Positions 1 to 8,996 of a stretch of DNA of 64,000 nucleotides are shown in pieces. Both the position numbers and the translations under genes were made by a program. Origin of the DNA: Pseudomonadota bacterium. Its GTDB lineage: Bacteria; Pseudomonadota; Alphaproteobacteria; Caulobacterales; Caulobacteraceae. The stretch covers positions 7,688-71,687 of the forward strand of contig JAEYNH010000034.1 of the NCBI GenBank assembly GCA_023412655.1, written 5' to 3'. Within the stretch, counting starts at the first letter, position 1. The number at the start of each line of letters is the position of its first letter. Below the pieces are notes generated by a model that was given only the letters and a program-made list of their open reading frames with translations, searched no databases and had not been told where the DNA came from.

Positions 1-220
1 TGAGCGCGGCGTGACCCTCGCGGCCGCCTCCTCGCTGGAAGGCGAGAAGAAGGACAAGGGCTCGGACAAGGACGCCGCCGCCCGCGTCGGCGCCCTCGTG
101 GCCCAGCGTGCGATCGAAAAGGGCGTCAAGGACGTCGTCTTCGACCGTGGCGGCTACCTGTACCATGGTCGGGTCAAGGCCCTGGCCGACGCCGCGCGCG
201 AAGCCGGCCTGAATTTCTGA
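1..220 (+). CDS. rplR: 50S ribosomal protein L18, 3' part
   Basis: The reading frame is open from base 2, has no start inside the window and ends with TGA at 218-220. The visible 72 residues match the C-terminal half of bacterial L18, including the [10 protein letters not shown] stretch, the [19 protein letters not shown] core and the usual end AREAGLNF. L18 binds 5S rRNA in the central protuberance of the large subunit. It lies 11 bases before rpsE, the normal spc-operon order, so it is certainly co-transcribed. The 5' end lies outside the window. Confidence 0.95.
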   Translation, partial: ERGVTLAAASSLEGEKKDKGSDKDAAARVGALVAQRAIEKGVKDVVFDRGGYLYHGRVKALADAAREAGLNF

Positions 221-231
221 GGAACGATCGC

Positions 232-819
232 ATGGCTCGCAGAGACGAACAGCGCGGCGACCGTCGCAATCGCGAAGAAGAGCGCGACAGCGAACTCGTC
301 GAGAAGCTGGTCCACATCAACCGGGTCGCGGCCACCGTGAAGGGCGGCCGCCGGTTCTCGTTCGCCGCCCTGATGGTGGTGGGCGACCAGAAGGGCCGCG
401 TTGGCTTCGGTCATGGCAAGGCGCGTGAAGTGCCGGAAGCCATCCGCAAGGCGACCGAGGAGGCCAAGAAGTCGATGATCCGCGTGCCGCTCCGCGAGAG
501 CCGCACCCTGCACCACGACGGCGCTGGCCGTTGGGGCGCGGGCAAGGTGATGGTCCGCGCGGCGCCTCCCGGCACCGGCGTCATCGCCGGCGGTCCGATG
601 CGCGCGGTGCTGGAAACCCTGGGCGTCCAGGACGTGGTCGGCAAGTCGGTCGGCTCGTCCAACCCCTACAACATGGTGCGCGCGACCTTCGAGGCGCTGA
701 AGGCCCAGTCCTCGCCCCGCCAGGTCGCCGCCAAGCGCGGCAAGAAGGTCTCCGACGTGATCGGCCGCAGGGCCGATGGCGCCTCGGCGGCTCAGCCCGC
801 CGCGGATGCGGAAGGTTAA
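232..819 (+). CDS. rpsE: 30S ribosomal protein S5
   Basis: This 195-residue protein is S5, which sits near the mRNA entry side of the small subunit and affects decoding fidelity. The N-terminal double-stranded RNA-binding fold is seen at about residues 21-85 ([20 protein letters not shown]) and the C-terminal S5 fold follows ([18 protein letters not shown]). The tail is somewhat long and Ala-rich, as in other alphaproteobacteria. The ATG is preceded by GAGGA at a good distance. It lies between rplR and rpmD in the spc operon. Confidence 0.98.
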   Translation: MARRDEQRGDRRNREEERDSELVEKLVHINRVAATVKGGRRFSFAALMVVGDQKGRVGFGHGKAREVPEAIRKATEEAKKSMIRVPLRESRTLHHDGAGRWGAGKVMVRAAPPGTGVIAGGPMRAVLETLGVQDVVGKSVGSSNPYNMVRATFEALKAQSSPRQVAAKRGKKVSDVIGRRADGASAAQPAADAEG

Positions 820-823
820 GCAC

Positions 824-1000
824 ATGGCCAAGATCACCGTTCGCCAGACCGGCAGCCCGATCCGTCGGACCAAGGACCAACGCGCCACGCTCATCGGGCT
901 CGGCCTGAACCGGGTCGGCCGCGTCTCCACCCTGGAAGATACCCCTGCCGTCCGCGGCATGGTGGCCAAGGTGGCCCACCTCATCGAGGTGGTGGAATAG
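824..1000 (+). CDS. rpmD: 50S ribosomal protein L30
   Basis: This 58-residue L30 starts [15 protein letters not shown] and carries the family signature ([20 protein letters not shown]). I chose the ATG at 824, four bases after the rpsE stop, because the family begins there; an in-frame upstream ATG would only add a tail that lies within rpsE. The extended C-terminus (HLIEVVE) is usual for alphaproteobacteria. L30 is a small globular protein of the large subunit. Confidence 0.97.
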   Translation: MAKITVRQTGSPIRRTKDQRATLIGLGLNRVGRVSTLEDTPAVRGMVAKVAHLIEVVE

Positions 1001-1132
1001 CTACCGGTTTCGTGCCATAGGCACGGACGTTGAGGGCGGGGCGCGAGCCTCGCCCGTCGGCGTTTCTACGCCAACCCATTTCATCGCCGAGTCGGGGCAG
1101 GGCCCCGGCGCAGATCTCCGAGGAGAGGCCAT

Positions 1133-1627
1133 ATGACGAAGCTGAACGAACTTGCGCCGCGCGAAGGCTCCACCAAGAACCGCATGCGCGTCGGCCGCGG
1201 CCCGGGCTCGGGCAAGGGCAAGACCGCCGGTCGCGGCGTGAAGGGCCAGAAGGCGCGGTCGGGCGTGGCGATCGCCGGGTTCGAAGGCGGCCAGATGCCG
1301 CTGCACATGCGCATGCCCAAGCGCGGCTTCAACAGCCTGAACCGGAAGGACTTCGCCGAGGTGAACCTGTGGCGCATCGAGCAGGCGATCGCCGCCGGCA
1401 AGCTCGACGCCAAGGCCGCCATCGACGCCGAAGCCCTGCTGAAGGCCGGCGTGATCCGCCGGGTGAAGGACGGCGTGAAGCTGCTGGGCAAGGGCGAACT
1501 GAAGTCGAAGCTCGAGCTCAACGTCTATGCCGCCACCGCCTCGGCCCGCGCGGCCGTGGAAAAGGCCGGCGGCAAGCTGACCACGACCAAGCCGGAAGCT
1601 GCCCAGGACGCTGCGGCGGAGGCCTGA
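1133..1627 (+). CDS. rplO: 50S ribosomal protein L15
   Basis: This is a 164-residue L15. It has the Gly/Arg/Lys-rich N-terminal extension that threads into 23S rRNA ([20 protein letters not shown], about residues 20-39) and the globular C-terminal domain. L15 is a late assembly protein of the large subunit. The ATG at 1133 is preceded by GAGGAG. A 132-base spacer separates it from rpmD and holds only GC-rich inverted repeats. A hairpin without a T-run follows at 1642-1667, and secY comes next, so the operon probably continues. Confidence 0.97.
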   Translation: MTKLNELAPREGSTKNRMRVGRGPGSGKGKTAGRGVKGQKARSGVAIAGFEGGQMPLHMRMPKRGFNSLNRKDFAEVNLWRIEQAIAAGKLDAKAAIDAEALLKAGVIRRVKDGVKLLGKGELKSKLELNVYAATASARAAVEKAGGKLTTTKPEAAQDAAAEA

Positions 1628-1641
1628 TCCGAATTGGACGA

Positions 1642-1667
1642 CGCCGGCCTCGCTTCCGAGGCCGGCG
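1642..1667 (+). other. GC hairpin between rplO and secY
   Basis: CGCCGGCCTCG and CGAGGCCGGCG form an 11-bp perfect inverted repeat around a four-base loop. There is no T-run after it, so it is unlikely to be an efficient intrinsic terminator. An mRNA stability or partial-attenuation element between rplO and secY is possible. Confidence 0.4.
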
Positions 1668-1707
1668 CGCCCTATGTGATCGGCACACGAGTCAGGGGAT
1701 TTGCTGA

Positions 1708-3057
1708 ATGGCTTCGGCCGCCGAACAGCTCGCAGCGAACATGAACTTCCAGGCCTTCTCGAAGGCCACGGAGCTTCACAAGCGCATCTGGTTCACGCTC
1801 TGGGCGATGATCGTCTACCGGGCGGGATGTTATATTCCGATCCCCGGCATCGACGCCGCCGCGCTGCAGCAGGCGGTTCAGGGCCAGGCCCAGGGCATCC
1901 TGGGCATGTTCAACATGTTCTCGGGCGGCGCGGTGGAGCGGATGGCGCTCTTCGCCCTGAACGTGATGCCGTACATCTCGGCGTCGATCATCGTTCAGCT
2001 GCTCGGCAGCGTGTATCCGCCGTGGGAGAAGCTGCGCAAGGAAGGCGGCGAAGCCGGCCGCAAGCAGCTCAACCAGTATACCCGCTATCTCACCGTGGTG
2101 CTGGCGCTGTTCCAGTCCTTCGGCATCGCCATGGGCCTGTCGCAGAGCCCCGGCCTGGTCGAGAACCCCGGCCTGTTTTTCATCATCTCGACGGTCGTCA
2201 CGCTGACGGGCGGCACCATGTTCCTGATGTGGCTGGGTGAGCAGATCACCAGCCGCGGCGTCGGCAACGGCATCAGCCTGATCATCTTCGCCGGTATCGT
2301 GGCGGTCCTGCCGCGCTATGTGGCCCAGGCGTTCGAAATGGCGCGGACCGGCGCCATGAGCGGCGGCGCCCTGCTGCTGATCGCGGTCCTCGTGATCGGG
2401 GTCACGGTGGCCATCGTGTTCATGGAACGCTCGCAGCGTCGCCTGCTGGTGCAGTATCCCAAGCGCCAGATGGGCAACCGTATGTTCGGGGGCGAGACCT
2501 CGTTCCTGCCGCTGAAGATCAACACCGCGGGGGTGATCCCGCCGATCTTCGCGTCGTCGCTGCTGCTGCTGCCCACGACGGTGATGGGCTTCGCGGCCAA
2601 CGCGAACCTGCCGGAGTCGATGCAGTGGCTGCCCGGCCTGACGGGGCAGCTGCAGCACGGCCAGCCCCTGTTCATGGTGCTGTACGGCCTGCTGATCGTC
2701 TTCTTCTGCTTCTTCTACACGTCGATCGTCTTCAATCCGGACGACACGGCGGAGAACCTCCGCAAGTACGGCGGCTTCCTGCCGGGCATCCGTCCGGGCA
2801 AGCGAACCGCTGAGTATCTCGACTACGTGCTGACCCGGCTGACGGTGATCGGCGCGGCCTACATCACCCTCGTCTGCCTGCTGCCTGAGGCGATGATCGG
2901 CTTCTACAACGTGCAGTTCTACATGGGCGGCACCAGCCTGCTGATCGTGGTGAGCGTCACCATGGATACGGTGGCGCAGATCCAGTCGCACCTGCTGGCG
3001 CACCAGTACGAGGGGCTGATCAAGAAGTCGAAGCTGCGCGGCGGACGGCAGCGCTAA
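1708..3057 (+). CDS. secY: Protein translocase subunit SecY
   Basis: SecY forms the protein-conducting channel of the Sec translocon in the inner membrane, with SecE and SecG. The 449-residue protein has the expected ten hydrophobic segments. It shows the family stretches YRAGCYIPIPGID near the N-terminus, NVMPYISASIIVQLL around TM2 (residues 89-103), the cytoplasmic KRQMGNRMFGG loop and the C-terminal GLIKKSKLRGG tail. Its position between rplO and adk is the canonical spc-operon end. Confidence 0.98.
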   Translation: MASAAEQLAANMNFQAFSKATELHKRIWFTLWAMIVYRAGCYIPIPGIDAAALQQAVQGQAQGILGMFNMFSGGAVERMALFALNVMPYISASIIVQLLGSVYPPWEKLRKEGGEAGRKQLNQYTRYLTVVLALFQSFGIAMGLSQSPGLVENPGLFFIISTVVTLTGGTMFLMWLGEQITSRGVGNGISLIIFAGIVAVLPRYVAQAFEMARTGAMSGGALLLIAVLVIGVTVAIVFMERSQRRLLVQYPKRQMGNRMFGGETSFLPLKINTAGVIPPIFASSLLLLPTTVMGFAANANLPESMQWLPGLTGQLQHGQPLFMVLYGLLIVFFCFFYTSIVFNPDDTAENLRKYGGFLPGIRPGKRTAEYLDYVLTRLTVIGAAYITLVCLLPEAMIGFYNVQFYMGGTSLLIVVSVTMDTVAQIQSHLLAHQYEGLIKKSKLRGGRQR

Positions 3058-3117
3058 TCCAAGACTAATGGGGAGAGCAGCCGGCGCCGCGAAGAGCGCC
3101 GGCTGGAAGGGAAGCCG

Positions 3118-3684
3118 ATGAACCTGATCCTGTTCGGACCGCCGGCAGCGGGGAAGGGAACCCAGGCCAAGCGCCTGGTCGACGAGCGCCGCATGGTGCA
3201 GCTCTCCACCGGCGACATGCTGCGGGCTGCGATCGCCTCGGGCTCGGAGCTCGGCAAGCGGGTCGAGGGCATCATGCAGCGGGGCGAGCTGGTCTCGGAC
3301 GAGATCGTCATCGAACTGATCGAAAGCCGGCTGCCCGAGGCCGAGGCCGCCGGCGGGGCCATCTTCGACGGCTTTCCGCGCACCATCGCCCAGGCCGAGG
3401 CGCTGGACGCCATGCTGAAGGGGCGGGGGCGTCAGATCGACCTGGTGGTGCGGCTCAAGGTGGACGACGAGGTGCTGACCGAGCGCATCGCCGGCCGCTA
3501 CGCCGAATCCGGCCGGCCCGACGACAACCCGGAGAGCTTCAAGGTCCGCCTGGATGCCTACAACCGTCAGACCGCGCCGCTGCTGCCGTACTACGAACGG
3601 CAGGGCAAGCTGGTGCAGGTAGACGGCATGGGCTCGATCCAGGAGGTCGCCGCCGCGATCGATTCGGCGCTGGCCGACGCGTGA
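3118..3684 (+). CDS. adk: Adenylate kinase
   Basis: Adenylate kinase interconverts ATP + AMP and 2 ADP in the cytoplasm. The P-loop GPPAAGKGT is at residues 7-15, FDGFPRTIAQA follows in the AMP-binding/core region, and the second nucleotide-binding Arg region is RIAGRYAESGRPDDN. At 188 residues it is the short type with a small LID lacking the four zinc-binding cysteines. It sits 60 bases downstream of secY, as in many bacteria, and is probably the last gene of the spc transcript because a separate promoter lies ahead of rpsM. Confidence 0.97.
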   Translation: MNLILFGPPAAGKGTQAKRLVDERRMVQLSTGDMLRAAIASGSELGKRVEGIMQRGELVSDEIVIELIESRLPEAEAAGGAIFDGFPRTIAQAEALDAMLKGRGRQIDLVVRLKVDDEVLTERIAGRYAESGRPDDNPESFKVRLDAYNRQTAPLLPYYERQGKLVQVDGMGSIQEVAAAIDSALADA

Positions 3685-4003
3685 CCTTCGACCGTCACAT
3701 CCTGATGGTCGCCTTTGTCGCAGGGAGGGCCAAGTTGCCAGTTCCTGCGGCCCATGCTTTCCTCGAACACCTGCGGGCAAGTTCCCCAGCAGCGAGCTTT
3801 GCCAGCGCGGGAAGGGGTCGCCCCCTTGCGCGCGCAGGAAATCATTCACTTTTGGGCGTTTCCGCCATTGACGGAGACGCGCCGATCCCTATAACGAAGC
3901 GCTTCCGCGAAAGAGCGCGAAAGACGCGCCGGCCTATGCCTATGGCAGTGAGGGGCCGGGGCGCCGTTCGCGCTTCTCTTGCGTGATCAGGAGATCTTCC
4001 CAC
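3685..4003 (+). other. adk-rpsM intergenic region, about 320 bases
   Basis: This is the longest spacer in the ribosomal cluster. Apart from the promoter at 3868-3895 and the rpsM ribosome binding site (CAGGAGA, 3988-3994) I see no gene. An open frame spans most of it but has no ribosome binding site and no recognisable protein character. The length suggests a 5' leader of roughly 100 bases on the rpsM transcript, where feedback by a ribosomal protein such as S4 or S8 could act; that is inference. Confidence 0.5.
3868..3895 (+). promoter_or_regulatory. Putative housekeeping promoter for rpsM-rpsK-rpoA-rplQ
   Basis: TTGACG (3868-3873) and TATAAC (3890-3895) are separated by 16 bases, a near-consensus sigma-70 pair in an otherwise GC-rich spacer. 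It would start transcription near 3902, about 100 bases before rpsM. It separates the alpha operon from secY-adk. No experiment supports it here; the call rests on motif quality and position. Confidence 0.65.
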
Positions 4004-4372
4004 GTGGCCCGTATCGCTGGCGTCAATATTCCCACCAACAAGCGCGTCGTCATCGCGCTGCAGTACATCCATGGCATCGGCGCGGCTAAGGCCCGCGAGA
4101 TCGTCCAGAAGGTCGGCATCGAGGACGCCCGGCGCGTCAATCAGCTGACCGACCAGGAAGTCCTGCAGATCCGCGAGACGATCGACCGCGACTACCTCGT
4201 CGAAGGCGACCTGCGTCGCGAGACGGCGGTCAACATCAAGCGCCTGATGGACCTGGCCTGCTACCGCGGCCTGCGTCACCGGAAGGGCCTGCCGGTCCGC
4301 GGTCAGCGCACGCACACCAACGCCCGGACCCGCAAGGGGCCCGCCAAGCCGATCGCCGGCAAGAAGAAGTAA
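4004..4372 (+). CDS. rpsM: 30S ribosomal protein S13
   Basis: This 122-residue S13 starts with GTG ([14 protein letters not shown]), which gives the normal family length and sits nine bases after CAGGAGA; an upstream in-frame ATG at 3983 would add seven atypical residues. The protein has the helix-two-turn-helix region ([13 protein letters not shown]) and the basic C-terminal tail ([14 protein letters not shown]) that reaches the P-site tRNA. S13 lies in the head of the 30S subunit. It is first in the alpha operon here. Confidence 0.96.
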   Translation: MARIAGVNIPTNKRVVIALQYIHGIGAAKAREIVQKVGIEDARRVNQLTDQEVLQIRETIDRDYLVEGDLRRETAVNIKRLMDLACYRGLRHRKGLPVRGQRTHTNARTRKGPAKPIAGKKK

Positions 4373-4387
4373 GAGAGTCTAGCTCCG

Positions 4388-4777
4388 ATGGCCAAGGAAC
4401 CGGCGCGCGTCAAACGCCGCGAGCGCAAGAACATCACGTCGGGCGTCGCCCACGTGAATGCTTCGTTCAACAACACGATGGTGACCATCACCGACGCCCA
4501 GGGGAACACCATCTCCTGGTCCAGCGCCGGCCTCATGGGCTTCAAGGGTTCGCGGAAGTCGACCCCTTACGCCGCCCAGATGGCCGCCGAGGATGCGGGC
4601 CGCAAGGCTGCCGAGCACGGCGTCCGCACTCTCGAAGTGAACGTCTCGGGCCCGGGTTCGGGCCGCGAGTCGGCGCTGCGGGCTCTGCAGGCCGTCGGCA
4701 TGACGATCACCACCATTCGCGATGTGACCCCGATCCCGCACAACGGCTGCCGGCCGCCGAAGCGCCGTCGGGTCTGA
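4388..4777 (+). CDS. rpsK: 30S ribosomal protein S11
   Basis: This 129-residue S11 has the typical core ([40 protein letters not shown]) and the C-terminal signature [18 protein letters not shown]. It forms part of the 30S platform near the mRNA exit. The gene is 15 bases after rpsM and before rpoA, the canonical order. Confidence 0.98.
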   Translation: MAKEPARVKRRERKNITSGVAHVNASFNNTMVTITDAQGNTISWSSAGLMGFKGSRKSTPYAAQMAAEDAGRKAAEHGVRTLEVNVSGPGSGRESALRALQAVGMTITTIRDVTPIPHNGCRPPKRRRV

Positions 4778-4850
4778 GTAACATCGTACTGCAATTCAAG
4801 GCGCCGGACCGCGTTTGCGGCCGGCGATCCTGCGTTCCGAGGGACACCCT

Positions 4851-5867
4851 GTGATCGAAAGAAACTGGAACGAGCTCATCCGTCCCGAGAAGCCGCAGAT
4901 CGAGACCGGCGCCGACGCCAGCCGCAAGGCGCGTCTGGTCGCCGAACCGCTCGAGCGCGGCTTCGGCGTGACGCTGGGCAACAGCCTGCGCCGCGTGCTG
5001 CTGTCGTCGCTGCAAGGCGCGGCCGTGACCGCCGTCCAGATCGACGGTGTGGTCCACGAGTTCTCCTCGTTGGAGGGGGTGCGTGAGGACGTCGTCGACA
5101 TCGTCCTGAACATCAAGCAGCTGGCGCTGCGGATGCACGCCGAAGGCCCGAAGCGCATGACGCTCCGCGCCACCGGCCCCGGCGCGGTGACCGCAAGCCA
5201 GATCGAGGCTCCGGCCGACATCGAGATCCTGAACGGCGACCACGTGCTCTGCACGCTGGACGACGGCGCCTCGGTGCGGATGGAGTTCACGGTCAACACC
5301 GGCAAAGGCTATGTGCCGGCCGAAGAGAACCGCCCCGAGGATGCGCCGATCGGCCTGATCGCCGTCGACAGCCTGTTCTCGCCGGTCAAGCGCGTCGCCT
5401 ACCGCGTCGAGCCGACCCGGGAAGGGCAGCGCCTGGACCGTGACAAGCTGATCATGGAAGTGGAGACCAACGGGGCGGTCAGCCCGGTTGACGCCGTGGC
5501 CTATGCCGCGCGCATCCTCCAGGACCAACTGCAGATCTTCATCACCTTCGAAGAGCCGAAGAAGAAGGTCGAAGGCGAGGCCAAGCCGGAACTGCCGTTC
5601 AACCCGGCGCTGCTGAAGAAGGTCGACGAGCTGGAGCTCTCGGTCCGTTCGGCCAACTGCCTGAAGAACGACAACATCGTCTACATCGGCGACCTGATCC
5701 AGAAGACGGAAGCCGAGATGCTGCGCACGCCGAACTTCGGCCGGAAGTCTCTCAACGAGATCAAGGAAGTGCTCGCCGGTATGGGCCTTCACCTCGGCAT
5801 GGACGTGCCGAACTGGCCGCCGGAGAACATCGAAGAGCTGGCGAAGAAGTTCGAAGACCAGATGTAA
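4851..5867 (+). CDS. rpoA: DNA-directed RNA polymerase alpha subunit
   Basis: I took the GTG at 4851 ([15 protein letters not shown]) as the start: it follows GAGGG and gives 338 residues, the usual length in this family. Residues 1-230 form the dimerising N-terminal domain (LEPGFG-like segment [20 protein letters not shown]), followed by a linker and the C-terminal domain that contacts UP elements and activators ([40 protein letters not shown]). Alpha nucleates assembly of RNA polymerase. It is in the alpha operon with rpsK and rplQ. Confidence 0.97.
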   Translation: MIERNWNELIRPEKPQIETGADASRKARLVAEPLERGFGVTLGNSLRRVLLSSLQGAAVTAVQIDGVVHEFSSLEGVREDVVDIVLNIKQLALRMHAEGPKRMTLRATGPGAVTASQIEAPADIEILNGDHVLCTLDDGASVRMEFTVNTGKGYVPAEENRPEDAPIGLIAVDSLFSPVKRVAYRVEPTREGQRLDRDKLIMEVETNGAVSPVDAVAYAARILQDQLQIFITFEEPKKKVEGEAKPELPFNPALLKKVDELELSVRSANCLKNDNIVYIGDLIQKTEAEMLRTPNFGRKSLNEIKEVLAGMGLHLGMDVPNWPPENIEELAKKFEDQM

Positions 5868-6022
5868 GAGGCTACCGCGCCGACTCCGGGCCGCTTCCGC
5901 GGTCCGGGCCCTGTGAAGCCGCAACAGCGGTGGAGGGCCCCGGCGCTTCGTGATGACCCGGGCGGGAGCAGGCCGGGATTGGTCAGGTTAGCGGGCGAAA
6001 CACAGCCCAGGAGATACAAGAG

Positions 6023-6439
6023 ATGCGTCACGGCAAAGCCCACCGCAAACTGGGTCGTACGACCGCCCACCGCACCGCCATGTTCGCCAACATGTCGGCC
6101 AGCCTGATCAAGCACGAGCAGATCGTCACGACGCTGCCCAAGGCGAAGGAACTGCGTCCGTTCGTCGAGAAGCTGGTGACGCTGGCGAAGCGCGGCGACC
6201 TGCACGCCCGCCGTCAGGCCATCAGCCACGTCCGTGACGTGGAGCAGGTCGGCAAGCTCTTCGCGGTGCTGGGCCCGCGCTACAAGGACCGCAATGGCGG
6301 TTACATCCGCGTGCTGAAGGCCGGCTATCGTCACGGCGACAACGCCCCGATGGCCGTCATCGAGTTCGTGGACCGCGATCCGGCCGAGAAGGGCAAGGAC
6401 TCGGGCCCGGTGGCCGAGGCGGCCTTCGGCGAAGCCTAA
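6023..6439 (+). CDS. rplQ: 50S ribosomal protein L17
   Basis: This 138-residue L17 begins [17 protein letters not shown] and contains the family stretch [24 protein letters not shown]17 lies near the peptide exit tunnel. The ATG at 6023 follows CAGGAG at a suitable distance. It ends the alpha operon and is followed directly by an intrinsic terminator at 6465-6493. Confidence 0.98.
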   Translation: MRHGKAHRKLGRTTAHRTAMFANMSASLIKHEQIVTTLPKAKELRPFVEKLVTLAKRGDLHARRQAISHVRDVEQVGKLFAVLGPRYKDRNGGYIRVLKAGYRHGDNAPMAVIEFVDRDPAEKGKDSGPVAEAAFGEA

Positions 6440-6464
6440 GAGCCTCCGCAAGACTGAAATCGAG

Positions 6465-6493
6465 AGCCCCGGAAGGCGACTTCCGGGGCTTTT
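6465..6493 (+). terminator. Intrinsic terminator after rplQ
   Basis: AGCCCCGGAAG and CTTCCGGGGCT form an 11-bp stem with a four-base loop, followed by TTT. It ends the alpha operon 26 bases after the rplQ stop. Almost the same sequence recurs at 7666-7694 after the glutathione transferase gene. Confidence 0.85.
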
Positions 6494-6499
6494 GCCTTG

Positions 6500-6832
6500 T
6501 CAGGCCGCCACAGACTGGCGGGCATCCTGGGTTTCCGCCCACCAGTCTCCGAGGGCGTCAATCACCGGCATCAGCCGCTGTCCCGCCTCGCTCAGGGCAT
6601 AGTCCACCCGCGGCGGCACCTCGGGATAGATGGTGCGGGTGATGACGCCGGCCTCCTCGAGGGCGCGCAACTCCCGGGTCAGCATCTGCTGCGAGATGCC
6701 GGCCAGCGCCCGTCGCAAGGCGTTGAACCGCATGGGCCCCTGGCTGAGGTAGTAGAGGATCAGGGCCCGCCAGCGGCCGCTGAGCAGCACCATCGCTCCC
6801 TCCACTGGGCACTCCGACACGGTGGTCTGCAT
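6500..6832 (-). CDS. HxlR-family transcriptional regulator
   Basis: This 110-residue protein is a small winged-helix regulator of the HxlR (DUF24) type. It has the family Cys near the N-terminus (SECPVEGAM, Cys8), the SGRWRALILYYLSQGPMRFNAL helix-turn-helix entry, then QQMLTRELRALEEAGVITR and the wing YPEVPPRVDYALSEAG. Such proteins are often redox- or aldehyde-responsive and act on an adjacent divergent gene. Here the divergent neighbour is a glutathione transferase, 119 bases away, with two short palindromes between them. Ligand unknown. Confidence 0.88.
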   Translation of the reverse strand: MQTTVSECPVEGAMVLLSGRWRALILYYLSQGPMRFNALRRALAGISQQMLTRELRALEEAGVITRTIYPEVPPRVDYALSEAGQRLMPVIDALGDWWAETQDARQSVAA

Positions 6833-6872
6833 CGCGCCAAATCTCCACTCGTCCTATTTTGATGACCCAGGT

Positions 6873-6908
6873 CAGAAATTTCTGCGTTCTTGGGGCCTGG
6901 ATTCCAGG
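6873..6908. promoter_or_regulatory. Two palindromes between hxlR and the GST gene
   Basis: CAGAAATTTCTG (6873-6884) is a perfect 12-bp palindrome and CCTGGATTCCAGG (6896-6908) is a perfect palindrome about a central base. Both lie in the 119-base divergent spacer, 23 bases apart centre to centre, close to two helical turns. They are good candidates for the HxlR operator. The assignment is by position only. Confidence 0.5.
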
Positions 6909-6951
6909 TGGTTACTTGGGTGTTCCGTTCAACCAGCCTGGAGCGCTGATT

Positions 6952-7659
6952 ATGGAACCCACCCTCGTTTACGGACATCCTCTGGGCAGCTCGATGGGGC
7001 TCCTCGCCGCCTTGGAGTGGCTCGGCCAGCCCTATCGGGCCACCCGCGTCGACCTGTTCACGGACGTGCAGACAGACGCGTTCAGGAGGGTCCTGAACGG
7101 GCGCGGCGAAGCGCCCGTGTTGATCACCGACGAAGGCGAAGCGCTGACGGAAACCGTTGCGATCGCCCTCTGGCTCGAGGCCCGGGACACCGAGCGGCGC
7201 ATCAGCTTCCCGCCGGGGAGCCGCCAGGCCGACCTGATGCGCCAGTCCATCGCCTTCCTGAACACCGGCTTCACCGCGGCCTTCACGCCGTACTGGATGG
7301 CCATGGAGGCGGGGGACGCCGATCCGGCGGACCTCGACAGCTGGCGCCGCCTTGGCCGGCGGCTCGTCAACGAGCGCCATGCGAAGCTGGAAGCGATGAT
7401 CGGCGAGACGCCCTATCTGCTTGGCGACACGCCGGGCCTTGCCGACGCGGTGTTCGTGGGGGTGGCCCGCTGGGCCGACTTCCACGAGGCGGTGGATCCG
7501 ACCGCCTATCCGAAGATCGCGGCGCTGAAGGCGCGGCTCCACGCAGACCCCGCCGTCCGATTCGCATCGGCGCTGGAAGAGGGGACGCTCGTGCCCGGCA
7601 GCGGCGCCTTCCGGGGGCATGTCCCCCTGGCGGCCTTGCTGGAGCCCGTCGCCGCCTGA
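6952..7659 (+). CDS. Glutathione S-transferase family protein
   Basis: The 235-residue protein has a thioredoxin-like N-terminal domain (TLVYGHPLGSSMGLLAALEW, with Ser residues where the catalytic Ser/Tyr lies; EAPVLITDEGEALTETVAIA carries the cis-Pro and the SNAIL-like glutathione-binding segment) and an all-helical C-terminal domain (PYLLGDTPGLADAVFVGVARW). I chose ATG 6952 because the family fold starts at once and GGAG lies nine bases upstream; longer starts run into the regulatory region. It probably conjugates or reduces an electrophile under control of the divergent HxlR protein. Substrate not identifiable. Confidence 0.85.
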   Translation: MEPTLVYGHPLGSSMGLLAALEWLGQPYRATRVDLFTDVQTDAFRRVLNGRGEAPVLITDEGEALTETVAIALWLEARDTERRISFPPGSRQADLMRQSIAFLNTGFTAAFTPYWMAMEAGDADPADLDSWRRLGRRLVNERHAKLEAMIGETPYLLGDTPGLADAVFVGVARWADFHEAVDPTAYPKIAALKARLHADPAVRFASALEEGTLVPGSGAFRGHVPLAALLEPVAA

Positions 7660-7665
7660 CGCTCG

Positions 7666-7694
7666 GCCCCGGAAGGCGACTTCCGGGGCTTTTC
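7666..7694 (+). terminator. Intrinsic terminator after the GST gene
   Basis: GCCCCGGAAG and CTTCCGGGGC form a 10-bp stem with a four-base loop followed by TTTTCC. The core from CCCCGGAAG through CCGGGGCTTTT is almost the same as the terminator at 6465-6493. Confidence 0.85.
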
Positions 7695-7733
7695 CTTTGC
7701 GCAGGCGCCGCAGCACGCGAATAGGGGGGCGCC

Positions 7734-8948
7734 ATGCGTATGATCTCCCTGCTTCTGTGCCTGCTGCTCGCCGCCTGCGCCACCCGCCCGGCGACGGACG
7801 GCGCATTCGCTCCCCCGGTCCTTCTGATCTCGATCGACGGAGCGCGGCCCGACTATCTGGACCGCGGCGTGACACCGGTTCTCTCCGCCCTGGCGGCGGA
7901 TGGGACGCGCGGCAGCCTCCGCCCCGGCTTCCCCAGCAGGACCTTCCCGAACCACTACGCCCTGGTCACGGGGATGGACCCGGACCGGAACGGCATCGTG
8001 GAGAACAACATGGAGGATCCCGCCATCCCGGGCGTGACCTTCAGGATGTCGAACCGGACTGCCGTGGCGGACCGGCGCTGGTGGGATCAGGCCGAGCCCA
8101 TCTGGGTGACGGCGGAGCGGGCCGGGATCCGCACCGCGCCGATGTTCTGGCCTGGCTCGGAAGCGCCGGTCCGCGGTGTCCAGCCGACCTATCCGACGGC
8201 CTATGACGAGCCGATGCCGAACCGCGAGCGGATAGATCGGCTGCTCGCCTGGCTCGACCTTCCCGCCGCCGAACGCCCGGGCTTCCTCACGCTCTACTTC
8301 CATCAGGTGGACACCGCCGGTCATCACTTCGGCCCGGACTCCGCGGAGGTGAACGCCGCCCTTGCGGATATCGACGCCGCCATCGGCTTGCTGGTCGAGG
8401 GGCTGAAGACGCGGCGGATGGCCGTGAACCTTCTCGTGGTCTCGGACCACGGCATGGCGAGGGTCTATCCGGACAAGCGCATCTTCCTCGAGGACCTGCT
8501 GCCGCTGGAGGCGGTCCGCACCCTGACGATGGGGCCGATGATGACGCTGTACCCGGCCGCAGGCCGCGAGGCGGAGGTGGAAGCGGCGCTGATCCGACCG
8601 CACGATCAGATGGCCTGCTGGCGAAAGGAGAACATCCCCGGACGCTTCCGGTACGGGCGCAACCCCCGGGTCGCGCCGTTCTTCTGCCTGCCCAAGACCG
8701 GATGGACGATCACCACGCGGGAGTGGGTCGCCAACGCCAGGAGGATCTCAGTGGGCGAGCACGGCTACGATCCCGCCGATCCGGACATGGCCGCCATGTT
8801 CGTGGCCCACGGTCCGGCCTTTCGGAAGGGAGCGGTCCTCCCGCAGTTCGACACCGTGGATGTCTATCCGCTGCTGGCCAAGCTGGTCCGCGTGCGTGCG
8901 ATCCGCGGCGACTGGGACGAGGAGGGGTTCGCCGCCCTTGCGAGATAG
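7734..8948 (+). CDS. Nucleotide pyrophosphatase/phosphodiesterase-type lipoprotein
   Basis: This 404-residue protein belongs to the alkaline-phosphatase superfamily, type I phosphodiesterase/nucleotide pyrophosphatase branch. A lipoprotein signal peptide ends in LLAAC (Cys15), so it is likely membrane-anchored in the periplasm. Metal and catalytic motifs are LISIDGARPDYL (Asp35), the Thr nucleophile in PSRTFPNHYALVTG (Thr70), the DTAGHHFGPDS loop and VVSDHGM. These enzymes hydrolyse phosphodiester or pyrophosphate bonds of nucleotides or nucleotide sugars; the substrate here is unknown. It has its own upstream terminator and no operon partner. Confidence 0.88.
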   Translation: MRMISLLLCLLLAACATRPATDGAFAPPVLLISIDGARPDYLDRGVTPVLSALAADGTRGSLRPGFPSRTFPNHYALVTGMDPDRNGIVENNMEDPAIPGVTFRMSNRTAVADRRWWDQAEPIWVTAERAGIRTAPMFWPGSEAPVRGVQPTYPTAYDEPMPNRERIDRLLAWLDLPAAERPGFLTLYFHQVDTAGHHFGPDSAEVNAALADIDAAIGLLVEGLKTRRMAVNLLVVSDHGMARVYPDKRIFLEDLLPLEAVRTLTMGPMMTLYPAAGREAEVEAALIRPHDQMACWRKENIPGRFRYGRNPRVAPFFCLPKTGWTITTREWVANARRISVGEHGYDPADPDMAAMFVAHGPAFRKGAVLPQFDTVDVYPLLAKLVRVRAIRGDWDEEGFAALAR

Positions 8949-8996
8949 TTGCGTTATGAATTAAATATTGCGGATATCCGGAATGGAGCCCCGTCC

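Noticed and set aside
1672..3849. 725-codon open frame on the minus strand opposite secY and adk
   Set aside because: It is antisense to two unmistakable genes, has no ribosome binding site and its composition (His/Arg/Gln/Asp-rich) is the mirror of GC-rich codon bias.
3681..3986. 101-codon ORF between adk and rpsM
   Set aside because: No ribosome binding site, overlaps the adk stop and spans the rpsM promoter; no protein-like features.
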